64,000 nucleotides of DNA. Origin: Cellulomonas edaphi (GTDB lineage Bacteria; Actinomycetota; Actinomycetes; Actinomycetales; Cellulomonadaceae). Position numbers and translations under genes: made by a program. Positions 18,523 through 26,690 of this stretch are shown here, one piece after another (the stretch's first letter is position 1; each line of letters begins with the position of its first letter). The notes beneath the pieces are model-generated. The model did not search any database and was not told the DNA's origin. It worked only from the letters and a program-made list of their open reading frames with translations. The DNA lies in contig NZ_JAUCGR010000001.1 in the NCBI RefSeq assembly GCF_030362815.1, forward strand, positions 798,024 to 862,023, written 5' to 3'.

Positions 18523-19518
18523 GTGACCACGCTCTGGATCGGTACTTATCCGTCGGCGGGCGCCGGCACGCCCGTCGGGCTCGGTGAGGGGGTGTGGAGC
18601 GTCGAGCTCGACGCCGCGACCGGCCAGCTGTCCGGCGAGCGGCTGCTGGCCGCGACGCCGTCGCCCTCGTTCCTGGCGGTCCACGCCGACGGCCGCACCC
18701 TCTACGCCGTCAACGAGCACAGCGACGGCACCGTCACGGCGTTCGACGTCACGCCCGACGGTCTGCGCGAGCGGGGGTCGGTGCCCTCGGGTGGCGACGA
18801 CCCGTGCCACGTCGTGGTCGACGGCGACACGCTGCTCGTGGCCAACTACAGCTCCGGCACGCTCGCGGCGATCCCGCTGGACGCCACGGGCGGCTTCGCG
18901 GGTGACGCGACGGTGCTCGGCCACGTCGGCAGCGGTCCGAACCGCGAGCGCCAGGAGTCGCCGCACGCCCACTTCGTGGCTCTGGACCCGGGCGGCAGGC
19001 ACGTGCTGGTCGTGGACCTGGGTACCGACGAGATCCGCCGCTACCGCCGCACCGACGACGGCCTCGTGCCCGACGGCATCGCCATGACCTTCGCGCCGGG
19101 CACGGGTCCGCGGCACCTCGCCTTCGCCCCCGACGGGCTCCACGCCTACGTCGTGGGCGAGCTCGACAACGCGGTGCACGTGCTGGAGTGGCGCGAGACG
19201 ACCGGAACGCTCGTGCAGTCGGTGCCTGTCGCGACGGACTCGCTCCTGTCCCACGTGCTGCTCGACGGTGAGCGGCTGCTCGTCGGCGTCCGCATCAGCG
19301 ACACGATCGCCGAGCTGACCGTGGGCGCCGACGGCCTGCTGGCGGAGCCGGTCCACCACCGGCTGCCGGGCGGCTGGCCGCGGCACCACGAGGTGGTGGA
19401 CGGGTGGACGGTGGTCGCCGAGCAGGTGGGCGCCGCGCTGACCGTGCTCGGACCCGACGGCGCGGTGGCGTCGCGCCTGGACCTCCCGGCGCCCGCGTGC
19501 GTCGTGCGCGCCCGCTGA
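18523..19518 (+). CDS. Lactonase, YbhE-type seven-bladed beta-propeller
   Basis: A 331-residue cytosolic protein of the family that includes E. coli 6-phosphogluconolactonase YbhE/Pgl. Repeated blades are visible ([50 protein letters not shown]), along with the family motif ERQESPHAH. It probably hydrolyses a sugar lactone in the oxidative pentose phosphate or a related pathway; the xylose genes next door fit with sugar breakdown, but the substrate is not shown by the sequence. Confidence 0.85.
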   Translation: MTTLWIGTYPSAGAGTPVGLGEGVWSVELDAATGQLSGERLLAATPSPSFLAVHADGRTLYAVNEHSDGTVTAFDVTPDGLRERGSVPSGGDDPCHVVVDGDTLLVANYSSGTLAAIPLDATGGFAGDATVLGHVGSGPNRERQESPHAHFVALDPGGRHVLVVDLGTDEIRRYRRTDDGLVPDGIAMTFAPGTGPRHLAFAPDGLHAYVVGELDNAVHVLEWRETTGTLVQSVPVATDSLLSHVLLDGERLLVGVRISDTIAELTVGADGLLAEPVHHRLPGGWPRHHEVVDGWTVVAEQVGAALTVLGPDGAVASRLDLPAPACVVRAR

Positions 19519-19624
19519 CCGTCCGCACCGCCGATCACCATCCGAGACGTCCACAGGTCCCAGCGCGAGGACCCGCGGCGTGCGGGAGAATGAGCGCAGC
19601 AGCCGCCCGCCGACAGGAGCCCAC

Positions 19625-20965
19625 GTGACCCGCGCCCCACGCGTCGCCATGCTCTCGGTGCACACCTCTCCCCTGGAGCAGCCCGGTACGGGCGACGCGG
19701 GCGGCATGAACGTGTACGTGCTCGAGCTCTCGCGCGCGCTCGCGGCCAGGGGCGCCCGCGTCGAGGTCTTCACGCGCGCCACCTCCTCCGACCTGCCCGA
19801 GACCGTGGTCCTCCCCGGGGCGGACGCCTCCGGTGCCCCGCTCGCACCCGAGGAGAGTCGCGCGGTGCTGCTCGACGAGGACGTGCCGCCCGGTGTGGTG
19901 CCGCCCGTGCTCGTGCACCACGTGCCCGCGGGGCCGTTCGAGCGCCTCGACAAGAACGACCTGCCGGGCGTCCTGTGCGGCATGGCGGCCGGCGTGCTGC
20001 GCACCGAGTCGGCGCGCCGTCCGGGCTGGTACGACGTGGTGCACTCGCACTACTGGCTCTCCGGCCAGGTGGGTCGCATCGCGGCCGACCGGTGGGAGGT
20101 GCCGCTCGTCCACACGGCGCACACGCTCGCGCGCGTCAAGAACGCGGCGCTCGCGCCCGGGGACGACGCCGAGCCGCCCGCGCGCGAGCTGGGGGAGGAG
20201 CAGGTGGTCGCGGAGGCGGATGCGCTCGTCGCCTCCACGCCCACCGAAGCGGCCGAGCTCGTCGAGCTGTACGGGGCCGACCCCGCCCGCGTGCACGTCG
20301 TGGAGCCCGGGGTCGACCTGCGCAGGTTCGCCCCCGTCCCGTCCGCCGAGCGCGTCGCCGCACGTCGCTCGCTCGGGCTCCCGGTGGACCGCGACGTCGT
20401 GCTGTTCGCAGGCCGCGTGCAGGCGCTCAAGGCGCCGGACGTGCTGGTGCGCGCGCTCGGGGTGCTCCGCGCCACGGGCCGCCCGGTGCCGCTGCTCGTC
20501 GTGCTGGGCGGCCCGTCCGGGCGGTCGACGTCGGTGCGCGAGCTGCTCGCGCTCGCGTCCGTGGCCGGGGTGGCGGACGACGTCGTCGTCCGCCCGCCCG
20601 CCGACCGCGACACCCTGGCCGGCTGGTACCACGCGGCCGACGTCGTCGCGATGCCGTCGCGCTCCGAGTCGTTCGGCCTCGTGGCCGCCGAGGCGCAGGC
20701 GTCGGGCGTGCCGGTGCTGGCCGCCGCGGTCGGTGGCCTGCGCTCGATCGTCGAGCACGACGTGTCGGGCCGTCTGGTGCGCGGGCACGACCCGGCGCGC
20801 TGGGCCGACGAGCTGGCGGACCTGCTCGCCGACCGCGCGCGGCTGCAGGCCTTCGGCGAGGCCGCGCGGCCCGTCGCGGAGAGGCTCGGCTGGGACACGG
20901 CCGCCGACCAGCTGCTCAAGGTCTACGCGGTGGCGCGCGAGCCGCGCACACCGTCCAGGGACTGA
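19625..20965 (+). CDS. mshA: D-inositol-3-phosphate glycosyltransferase (MshA-like)
   Basis: First enzyme of mycothiol synthesis; transfers GlcNAc from UDP-GlcNAc to inositol 3-phosphate. GT4 glycosyltransferase of 446 residues with the signature [51 protein letters not shown] and the nucleotide-sugar site [19 protein letters not shown] choose GTG 19625, which has AGGAG 5 nt upstream, over the GTG at 19580. The order mshA-gpmA-senX3-regX3 is the conserved actinobacterial one. Confidence 0.92.
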   Translation: MTRAPRVAMLSVHTSPLEQPGTGDAGGMNVYVLELSRALAARGARVEVFTRATSSDLPETVVLPGADASGAPLAPEESRAVLLDEDVPPGVVPPVLVHHVPAGPFERLDKNDLPGVLCGMAAGVLRTESARRPGWYDVVHSHYWLSGQVGRIAADRWEVPLVHTAHTLARVKNAALAPGDDAEPPARELGEEQVVAEADALVASTPTEAAELVELYGADPARVHVVEPGVDLRRFAPVPSAERVAARRSLGLPVDRDVVLFAGRVQALKAPDVLVRALGVLRATGRPVPLLVVLGGPSGRSTSVRELLALASVAGVADDVVVRPPADRDTLAGWYHAADVVAMPSRSESFGLVAAEAQASGVPVLAAAVGGLRSIVEHDVSGRLVRGHDPARWADELADLLADRARLQAFGEAARPVAERLGWDTAADQLLKVYAVAREPRTPSRD

Positions 20966-21007
20966 CGTCCCTGCGCCGTGGGGTCCGGGCTGCGGCAGGA
21001 TGAACCC

Positions 21008-21748
21008 ATGACCTACACCCTCGTGCTGCTCCGCCACGGCGAGAGCGAGTGGAATGCGAAGAACCTCTTCACCGGCTGGGTCGACGTGGCCCTCTCGGAG
21101 AAGGGCGTCGAGGAGGCCAAGCGCGGCGGCGCGCTCCTCACGGACGCGGGCGTGCTGCCCGACGTGGTCCACACGTCGCTGCTGCGCCGCGCGATCACCA
21201 CGGCCAACCTGGCGCTCGACGCGGCGGACCGGCACTGGATCCCCGTCAAGCGGTCCTGGCGCCTCAACGAGCGCCACTACGGCGCGCTGCAGGGCAAGGA
21301 CAAGAAGCAGACCCTCGACGAGTACGGCGAGGAGCAGTTCATGCTCTGGCGCCGCTCGTACGACGTGCCGCCGCCGGACATCGAGCTCGGCTCGGAGTTC
21401 TCGCAGGACAGCGACCCGCGGTACGCGGGGGAGCCGATCCCGCGCGCCGAGGCGCTGGAGCAGGTGCTGGTCCGCGCGCTGCCCTACTGGGAGTCCGAGA
21501 TCGTCCCCGACCTCAAGACGGGCAAGACCGTCCTGGTGGCGGCGCACGGCAACTCGATCCGCGCCCTGGTCAAGCACCTCGACGACGTCGACTCGGGCAC
21601 GATCGCCGGGATCAACATCCCCACGGGCATCCCGCTGCTCTACACGCTCGACGAGGAGACGCTCAAGCCCACCAACCCGGGCGGGACGTACCTCGACCCC
21701 GAGGCCGCGGCGGAGGCCATCAAGGCCGTCGCCAACCAGGGTCGCTGA
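21008..21748 (+). CDS. gpmA: 2,3-bisphosphoglycerate-dependent phosphoglycerate mutase
   Basis: Glycolytic mutase interconverting 3- and 2-phosphoglycerate. The 246 residues begin with the catalytic [18 protein letters not shown] and continue with [26 protein letters not shown] and the second catalytic His in [15 protein letters not shown]. The ATG at 21008 is preceded by CAGGATGAACCC, which can be a ribosome site (AGGA, 7 nt) or a -10 box (CAGGAT, 6 nt). A strong terminator follows. Confidence 0.96.
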   Translation: MTYTLVLLRHGESEWNAKNLFTGWVDVALSEKGVEEAKRGGALLTDAGVLPDVVHTSLLRRAITTANLALDAADRHWIPVKRSWRLNERHYGALQGKDKKQTLDEYGEEQFMLWRRSYDVPPPDIELGSEFSQDSDPRYAGEPIPRAEALEQVLVRALPYWESEIVPDLKTGKTVLVAAHGNSIRALVKHLDDVDSGTIAGINIPTGIPLLYTLDEETLKPTNPGGTYLDPEAAAEAIKAVANQGR

Positions 21749-21773
21749 GCCGGCGCCAAGCTGAGCCGACGCG

Positions 21774-21810
21774 GACGCCCCGGTCACCCTGTGCGGGTGA
21801 CCGGGGCGTC
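21774..21810. terminator. Hairpin terminator after gpmA
   Basis: Perfect 16-bp stem (GACGCCCCGGTCACCC and its complement) with a TGTGC loop, between the convergent gpmA and VOC genes; likely bidirectional. Confidence 0.9.
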
Positions 21811-21818
21811 GTGCTGCG

Positions 21819-22229
21819 TCAGCCGGAGGGGGGCAGCTCCTCGAACAGCGTCACGGGCATGCCCTCGGGCCCGGCGAGCCGGGCGTTGAGCGAGTCCCAG
21901 GGGGTGCGGACGGGCGGGGCGACGACCAGGGTGCCCGAGGCCGCGAGCCGCTGCGTGCTGCCGGCGCCGTCCTCCACCTCGAACGCGAGCCGCACGCGCG
22001 GCGGGTCTCCGGCGGCCACGCCCTCGACCTCGTCGATGAACCGCGCGTGCGGCTCGTCGGACAGCTCGAGCGTGGCGCGGCCCGCCTCGAGGATCACCAC
22101 CCGGCCGTCGGGATCGCTGAACGCGTCCTGCTCACGCAGGCCCAGGGCGTCGCGGTAGAACGCGATCGCGGCATCGAGGTCGGCGACGGTCAGGACGACG
22201 CGCAGCTGGCGGACGGTCGGCTCGCTCAT
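21819..22229 (-). CDS. VOC-family (glyoxalase/bleomycin-resistance fold) protein
   Basis: A 136-residue single VOC module: LRVVLTVADLDAAIAFYRDALG at the N-terminus (shown as VADLDAAIAFYRDALG), a central GRATLELSDEP strand, and NARLAGPEGMPVTLFEEL at the end. Such proteins are metal-dependent lyases, dioxygenases or binding proteins; the substrate cannot be told from sequence. On the minus strand a TAGCGT box at 22243-22238 ends 8 nt before the ATG, so it is probably a leaderless monocistronic gene. Confidence 0.8.
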   Translation of the reverse strand: MSEPTVRQLRVVLTVADLDAAIAFYRDALGLREQDAFSDPDGRVVILEAGRATLELSDEPHARFIDEVEGVAAGDPPRVRLAFEVEDGAGSTQRLAASGTLVVAPPVRTPWDSLNARLAGPEGMPVTLFEELPPSG

Positions 22230-22237
22230 GCGGACCG

Positions 22238-22243
22238 ACGCTA
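22238..22243 (-). promoter_or_regulatory. Leaderless-type -10 box before the VOC gene
   Basis: TAGCGT on the minus strand, 8 nt before the ATG at 22229. Confidence 0.45.
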
Positions 22244-22265
22244 CCCCCGCCAGGTGGCCAGACGC

Positions 22266-22931
22266 TCAGGTGGCCGAACGGTCCAGGTCGTCGGACGTGA
22301 CGCCCGTGACCAGGTAGACGATGCGCTTGGCGACGGAGACCGCGTGGTCGCCGAACCGCTCGTAGTAGCGGCCCAGGAGCGTGACGTCGATCGTCTCCTG
22401 CGGGGTGCCGGCCCACGAGCCGCCGAGCAGCGCCGTGAACGTGTCCTCGTGCAGCTCGTCGAGCAGGTCGTCGTCCGCCTCGATGCTCTCGGCGAGCGCG
22501 AGCTCACGGTTGGTCAGCAGGGTGGACGTGCGACGGGCCACGCGGACCGCGGCGTCGTGCATCTCCGCGAACGTGCCGGCCATGCTCTGCGGGACGGCGT
22601 GGCGGGGGTAGCGGCCACGCGCCACCTGCGCGACGTGCCGGGCCAGGTCGCCCATGCGCTCGAGCGACGCGCTGACGCGCAGGGAGGAGACGACGACCCG
22701 CAGGTCGGTGGCGACGGGGGCCTGCTGCGCCAGCAGCTGCACGCAGCGCTCGTCGATGTCCGCCTCGATGGCGTCGATCGCCGCGTCGTCGACGATCACG
22801 GACTCGGCCAGCGCCAGGTCGGCGGTCAGGAGCGCGATGCCGGCATTCGTGATGGCGTGCTCGACCAGGCGGCTCATGGCCGCAAGGTCCTCGCCGAGCT
22901 GGGTGAGCTCGGCCTCGAAGATGTCCCGCAT
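22266..22931 (-). CDS. phoU: Phosphate signalling regulator PhoU
   Basis: Negative modulator that links the Pst transporter to the SenX3-type kinase. The 221 residues hold two three-helix PhoU bundles with metal-contact motifs: SLERMGDLARHVAQVA in the first and YYERFGDHAVSVAKRI in the second. I start at ATG 22931 (MRDIFEAELTQLGED), with GAGAGGG upstream; an upstream extension reads only through the intergenic region. It is transcribed away from senX3, and a pair of GTTCACC repeats lies just upstream. Confidence 0.94.
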   Translation of the reverse strand: MRDIFEAELTQLGEDLAAMSRLVEHAITNAGIALLTADLALAESVIVDDAAIDAIEADIDERCVQLLAQQAPVATDLRVVVSSLRVSASLERMGDLARHVAQVARGRYPRHAVPQSMAGTFAEMHDAAVRVARRTSTLLTNRELALAESIEADDDLLDELHEDTFTALLGGSWAGTPQETIDVTLLGRYYERFGDHAVSVAKRIVYLVTGVTSDDLDRSAT

Positions 22932-22983
22932 GGGTTCCCTCTCGTGCTGGTGCCGGATGGCGACGGCCAGGGTCGCACCGGCA

Positions 22984-23012
22984 GGTGAACGGCGGGGCCC
23001 TGTCAGGTGAAC
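22984..23012 (-). promoter_or_regulatory. Candidate PHO box upstream of phoU
   Basis: On the minus strand GTTCACCTGAC and GTTCACCTGCC begin 22 nt apart, which is two 11-nt periods; the middle unit is degenerate. This resembles the 11-nt GTTCACC direct repeats bound by PhoP in Streptomyces, and points toward phoU. Confidence 0.5.
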
Positions 23013-23181
23013 GCCCAGCGGCGTTTGGATGTTGAGCGTGCCGATGTGCGCAAAACGGCACATGTCGGGCGGTGAGGGTGCAGACTGGCGGTCGACACGC
23101 AGGTCACGCGGCTCACCGGGGCTCCGCACGGGCTCCCGGAGGGCCCGCGCCCTGCTCAGCACACCTCAGGGAGGGGCATCG

Positions 23182-23580
23182 ATGACGACGAACCAGGTCT
23201 CCAGGTCTGCGGGTTGGGTGTCGTTCGCCGCGCTCACCCTCCTCACGGTCGGTCTCTTCAACGTCATCACCGGCCTCGTGGCCGTGCTGGACTCCGCGAA
23301 GCTCATCCGCTGGAGCGGCACGGGTGCGGAGATCGTGGACGTCGAGGCCTGGGGCTGGGTGCAGCTCGTCATCGGTGTGGCACTCGCCCTGGTCGCGCTC
23401 GCGCTCCGCGGCGGCGCGGCGTGGGCGCGCACGGCGGCCGTGCTGCTGGTCCTGCTGAGCCTCGTCGCGCAGTTCCTCTCGATCCCGGTGACCCCCACGT
23501 GGTCGCTCGTGATCATCGGCCTCAATGTCGTGGTGCTCTGGGCCGTCGTCGTGCACGCCGACGACCGCTCGGCCGCCTGA
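23182..23580 (+). CDS. DUF7144-type small membrane protein
   Basis: A 132-residue protein with four predicted membrane helices and short loops; the first begins at SAGWVSFAALTLLTVGLFNV (in part) and the loop between helices 1 and 2 contains WGWVQLVIGVALAL. It resembles the actinobacterial DUF7144 membrane family, of unknown function. ATG 23182 has a GGGAGGGG site upstream. It heads three small same-strand genes lying between phoU and senX3. Confidence 0.7.
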   Translation: MTTNQVSRSAGWVSFAALTLLTVGLFNVITGLVAVLDSAKLIRWSGTGAEIVDVEAWGWVQLVIGVALALVALALRGGAAWARTAAVLLVLLSLVAQFLSIPVTPTWSLVIIGLNVVVLWAVVVHADDRSAA

Positions 23581-23635
23581 CCGCCCCGCCACCTGACCCC
23601 ACGTCCCCGGACGACCCCGACGCAGGAGGTAGCAC

Positions 23636-24097
23636 GTGCCTGAGAAGTTCGGTCCGGTCGAGCTCGTCGCGTTCGCGTTCCCGCAGCTGCGGGTCCCCGA
23701 CGCGGTCAGGGCCGAGGTGGCCCACCTGGTCGCGACGGACCAGGTGCGCATCGTCGACCTCGTCGGCGTGCGGCGGCCCGACCCCTCGACGATCGAGGTC
23801 GTGGAGCTGTCCGACCTGAGCGAGGAGCTCGACTTCGTCGAGCCCCAGCTGAAGGGCGCCGGCCTGGCTGGGCAGGAGGACATCGACCAGATCGCGTCCG
23901 ACCTGCTGCCGGGCACCGCGGCGGTGATCCTGGTGCTCGAGCACCTGTGGGCGAGCGGGGTCGCGGACGCAGTGCGCGCGAGCGGCGGCATCCTGCTCAC
24001 GTCCGAGCGCATCCCCGCCGAGGTCGTCACCGCCGTCGCCGAGCTCGCGGAGCTCGACCATGCCGAGCTCGAGCTCGACACCCACCCCCAGAGCTGA
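23636..24097 (+). CDS. DUF6325-like protein
   Basis: A 153-residue acidic soluble protein starting at GTG with an AGGAGGT site 5 nt upstream. It contains GPVELVAFAFPQLRVPDAVRAEV (begins with GPVELVAFAFP), then a DLLPGTAAVILVLEHLWA segment and a GILLTSERIPAEVV ending. This pattern is like DUF6325/DUF1269 membrane-associated proteins that are often beside SHOCT-domain genes. Function unknown. Confidence 0.65.
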   Translation: MPEKFGPVELVAFAFPQLRVPDAVRAEVAHLVATDQVRIVDLVGVRRPDPSTIEVVELSDLSEELDFVEPQLKGAGLAGQEDIDQIASDLLPGTAAVILVLEHLWASGVADAVRASGGILLTSERIPAEVVTAVAELAELDHAELELDTHPQS

Positions 24098-24106
24098 GGA
24101 GCACGC

Positions 24107-24475
24107 ATGCCTCCGTTGAGACGCCGTGGCCGGCCCGGCCTGATCGGCACCATGGCGCGCACGGCCGTGATCTCGGGCACCGCGACCGCGACCGCCAACG
24201 CGGTCACCAGGCGCCAGGCCGCCAGGGACCAAGCAGCCGACGAGCGGACGAGCCACGAGCAGGCCACCTTCGAGCAGCAGCAGCTCGACGCGGCGGAGCA
24301 GCAGCGACAGCGTGAGGCCGCGGCACGCCAGGCCGCCGCACAGGGCGACCAGACCGCCGCGCCCCCGGCCCCGGACGACGTGACCGCCCGGCTGCTCCAG
24401 CTCGCGGAGCTGTACTCGGCGGGCGTGCTAGACGAGGCCGAGTTCACCGCCGCCAAGGAGAGGCTGCTCGCCTGA
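24107..24475 (+). CDS. SHOCT-domain protein
   Basis: A 122-residue protein: basic N-terminus (MPPLRRRGRPGL), an Ala/Thr hydrophobic stretch (ARTAVISGTATATANAV), a Gln/Ala-rich coiled stretch, and a C-terminal SHOCT motif (LLQLAELYSAGVLDEAEFTA, then KERLLA). SHOCT modules are short oligomerisation or tethering pieces. It starts 9 nt after the DUF6325-like stop, with GAGGAG upstream, so these two are co-transcribed. Confidence 0.75.
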   Translation: MPPLRRRGRPGLIGTMARTAVISGTATATANAVTRRQAARDQAADERTSHEQATFEQQQLDAAEQQRQREAAARQAAAQGDQTAAPPAPDDVTARLLQLAELYSAGVLDEAEFTAAKERLLA

Positions 24476-24501
24476 CCTGGTCATTGTCGCCGTGCGGCCC
24501 G

Positions 24502-24523
24502 CCTCGGTGAACGCTCGGTGAAT
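24502..24523 (-). promoter_or_regulatory. Candidate PHO box upstream of senX3
   Basis: Read on the minus strand, two adjacent 11-nt units ATTCACCGAGC and GTTCACCGAGG form a direct repeat. It lies about 60 nt upstream of the senX3 -10 box and suggests autoregulation by RegX3. Confidence 0.6.
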
Positions 24524-24584
24524 GCTCGTCGGCGACTGGCCGTCGCAACACCCCATCGGCGCGGATCGGGTGTGGCGCGCGCTC

Positions 24585-24590
24585 TAGGGT
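24585..24590 (+). promoter_or_regulatory. Leaderless-type -10 box before senX3
   Basis: TAGGGT ends 7 nt before the senX3 GTG at 24598. Confidence 0.5.
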
Positions 24591-24597
24591 TGGGGGC

Positions 24598-25797
24598 GTG
24601 AACGCGGACGGCTGGGAGCTCATCGTCGCGGGGTGCCTCGGCATCCTCGTCGGCGCCTTCGCCGTCGCCGCCTACTGGCTGAGCCAGCGCCAGCTGCACG
24701 GCATCCCCGAGCAGCCCGCGCCCGAGCTGGACGACGGCCTCGTGCGCATGCTCGCGGTCCTGCGGTCCGCGGCCGTGGTGCTCGACGAGTCCGACCGGGT
24801 GGTGCGCGCGAGCGCGCCCGCGTATGCGCTCGGCCTGGTGCGCGACGGCGTGGTCGTCCCGGCCGCCATCCGCGACCTCATCGCGGGAGTGCGACGCGAC
24901 GGCGTGATCCGCGACGAGGAGCTCGAGGTGCCCCGCGGCCCGCTCGGCGGCGGGACGCTGCTCGTCCAGGTGCGCGTCGCCCAGGTCACGCCGGGCCACC
25001 TCGTCGTGCTCGCCGAGGACCAGACGCAGGCGCGGCGCCTGGAGGCCATCCGCCGCGACTTCGTCGTCAACATCTCGCACGAGCTCAAGACGCCCGTCGG
25101 CGCCCTGACCCTCCTGGCGGAGACGGTCCAGGACGCGGCCGACGACCCCGAGGCGGTGCGCCGCTTCGCGGGCCGCATGCAGACGGAGGCGGTGCGGCTC
25201 TCGGCGCTGGTGCACGAGATCATCGAGCTCTCTCGCCTCCAGGTGGCCGGCGCGCTGACGGAGCTCGCGGCGGTCGACGTGGACACCGTGCTGGCCGAGG
25301 CGGTCGACCGCGCCCGGACGACGGCGGACGGCAAGAACGTGCGGCTGTCCGTCGGAGGTCAGAAGGGCGTCACCGTGTTCGGCCAGCACGACCTGCTCGT
25401 CACGGCGGTGCGCAACCTCGTCGACAACGCCGTCGCCTACTCGGGCGAGGCGTCGCACGTGGGCGTGGGCGTCCGGCTGGTCGGCGACATCGTCGAGATC
25501 GCCGTGGTCGACGAGGGCATCGGCATCTCCGCCGCCGACCAGGAGCGCGTCTTCGAGCGGTTCTACCGCGTGGACCCGGCCCGCTCGCGTGAGACCGGCG
25601 GGACGGGCCTCGGCCTGTCCATCGTCAAGCACGTCGCGGCGGACCACGGCGGCGACGTCACCGTGTGGTCCCAGCCGGGCCGCGGCTCGACCTTCACGCT
25701 GCGACTCCCGCGCGCGGCGTCCCCCGCAGCACCCGCTGAAGCACCTGCCCCCGCAGCATCCACCGAAGGAGCTCACGTGCACAGGAACGCGTCATGA
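24598..25797 (+). CDS. senX3: Phosphate-responsive sensor histidine kinase SenX3
   Basis: Sensor kinase for phosphate limitation. The 399 residues have one N-terminal membrane helix (about 5-27), a PAS-like region (about 45-140), the HisKA box NISHELKTP with phospho-acceptor His161, and a HATPase domain with the N box NLVDNAVAYSG, the VVDEGIGIS G1 box and GGTGLGLSIVKHV. The C-terminal 30 residues are an Ala/Pro tail. The TGA overlaps the regX3 ATG by 4 nt. The single N-terminal helix and lack of a sensory domain outside the membrane fit indirect sensing through PhoU and Pst. Confidence 0.93.
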   Translation: MNADGWELIVAGCLGILVGAFAVAAYWLSQRQLHGIPEQPAPELDDGLVRMLAVLRSAAVVLDESDRVVRASAPAYALGLVRDGVVVPAAIRDLIAGVRRDGVIRDEELEVPRGPLGGGTLLVQVRVAQVTPGHLVVLAEDQTQARRLEAIRRDFVVNISHELKTPVGALTLLAETVQDAADDPEAVRRFAGRMQTEAVRLSALVHEIIELSRLQVAGALTELAAVDVDTVLAEAVDRARTTADGKNVRLSVGGQKGVTVFGQHDLLVTAVRNLVDNAVAYSGEASHVGVGVRLVGDIVEIAVVDEGIGISAADQERVFERFYRVDPARSRETGGTGLGLSIVKHVAADHGGDVTVWSQPGRGSTFTLRLPRAASPAAPAEAPAPAASTEGAHVHRNAS

Positions 25798-26513
25798 CGC
25801 GCATCCTCGTGGTCGAGGACGAGGAGTCCTACCGCGACCCGCTGACCTACCAGCTGCGCCGCGAGGGGTACGAGGTGGTCGAGGCGGCCACCGGCACGGA
25901 CGCCCTCGACCGTTTCGCGGACGGGGGAGTGGACCTGGTCCTGCTGGACCTCATGCTCCCCGGGCTGTCGGGCACCGAGGTGTGCCGCACCATCCGGCTC
26001 ACCAGCGACGTCCCCGTCATCATGCTCACCGCCAAGGACGACGAGATCGACAAGGTGGTGGGCCTCGAGCTCGGGGCCGACGACTACATCACCAAGCCGT
26101 ACTCGTCGCGCGAGCTGCTCGCCCGGGTGCGCGCGGTGCTGCGGCGCCGTTCGGTCGTGGGCGTCCCGTCGGGCGGCGGTGCCGCGCCGCTGGAGGACGA
26201 GGACGACGACCTGCTGGTGGCCGGTCCGATCCGGATGGACGTCGAGCGGCACACCGTGCGCGTGCACGACGAGCTCGTCTCGTTCCCGCTCAAGGAGTTC
26301 GAGCTGTTGGAGCTGCTGCTGCGCAACGCGGGCCGGGTGCTCACCCGCGGGCAGCTCATCGACCGCATCTGGGGCTCGGACTACGTGGGCGACACCAAGA
26401 CGCTCGACGTGCACGTCAAGCGCGTGCGCGCCAAGGTCGAGCCCGACCCCGCCAACCCCACGCTGCTGGTGACGGTGCGGGGACTGGGCTACAAGCTCAC
26501 CCCGGAGGGCTGA
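25794..26513 (+). CDS. regX3: Phosphate response regulator RegX3
   Basis: OmpR/PhoB-type regulator of 239 residues. The receiver domain (1-120) has the acidic pocket VVEDEES, phospho-acceptor Asp52 in LLDLMLPG, and the conserved Lys in YITKPYSSRELLARV. The winged helix (about 145-235) contains LKEFELLELLLRNAGRVLTR and TLDVHVKRVRAKVE. An acidic linker (LEDEDDDLLV) joins them. It overlaps senX3 and is followed by a PHO box and pstS, so it probably controls the pst operon directly. Confidence 0.95.
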   Translation: MTRILVVEDEESYRDPLTYQLRREGYEVVEAATGTDALDRFADGGVDLVLLDLMLPGLSGTEVCRTIRLTSDVPVIMLTAKDDEIDKVVGLELGADDYITKPYSSRELLARVRAVLRRRSVVGVPSGGGAAPLEDEDDDLLVAGPIRMDVERHTVRVHDELVSFPLKEFELLELLLRNAGRVLTRGQLIDRIWGSDYVGDTKTLDVHVKRVRAKVEPDPANPTLLVTVRGLGYKLTPEG

Positions 26514-26580
26514 CCGGGTCTGACCGGCGCTCGTCGAGGGCTCCGTCCGGACCTGGACGCTCGTGCAACCGTCGGCCAGC

Positions 26581-26602
26581 GTTCACCCGGGGTTCAACTC
26601 GG
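26581..26602 (+). promoter_or_regulatory. PHO box upstream of pstS
   Basis: Two adjacent 11-nt direct repeat units, GTTCACCCGGG and GTTCAACTCGG, match the Streptomyces PhoP box pattern. They end 27 nt before the TAGCGT -10 at 26630-26635, so the site covers the -35 region, as expected for activation at a promoter lacking its own -35. Confidence 0.75.
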
Positions 26603-26629
26603 ACCGACCGAGTGGTCACATCCGCTTCC

Positions 26630-26635
26630 TAGCGT
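26630..26635 (+). promoter_or_regulatory. pstS -10 box
   Basis: TAGCGT; no clear -35 at 16-18 nt upstream, where the PHO box lies instead. The predicted leader is about 50 nt. Confidence 0.5.
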
Positions 26636-26690
26636 CTGTCTCGTTGCGCACCACCCCACGTGCGCTCGACAACGAACGGACGGACTCACA

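Noticed and set aside
19535..21787. Very long open frame on the minus strand across mshA and gpmA
   Set aside because: Composition shadow in GC-rich DNA: it lies antisense to two well-supported genes and has His/Arg/Gly-rich, domain-free translation. The same applies to similar frames at 5349-6977, 39410-41956 and 43781-45565.
23044..23063. ATGTGC / GCACAT inverted repeat as a CRP-type site
   Set aside because: The TGTG and CACA halves are 10 nt apart, whereas CRP-type sites have 8, and no such regulator is near. Kept only as an unassigned repeat.
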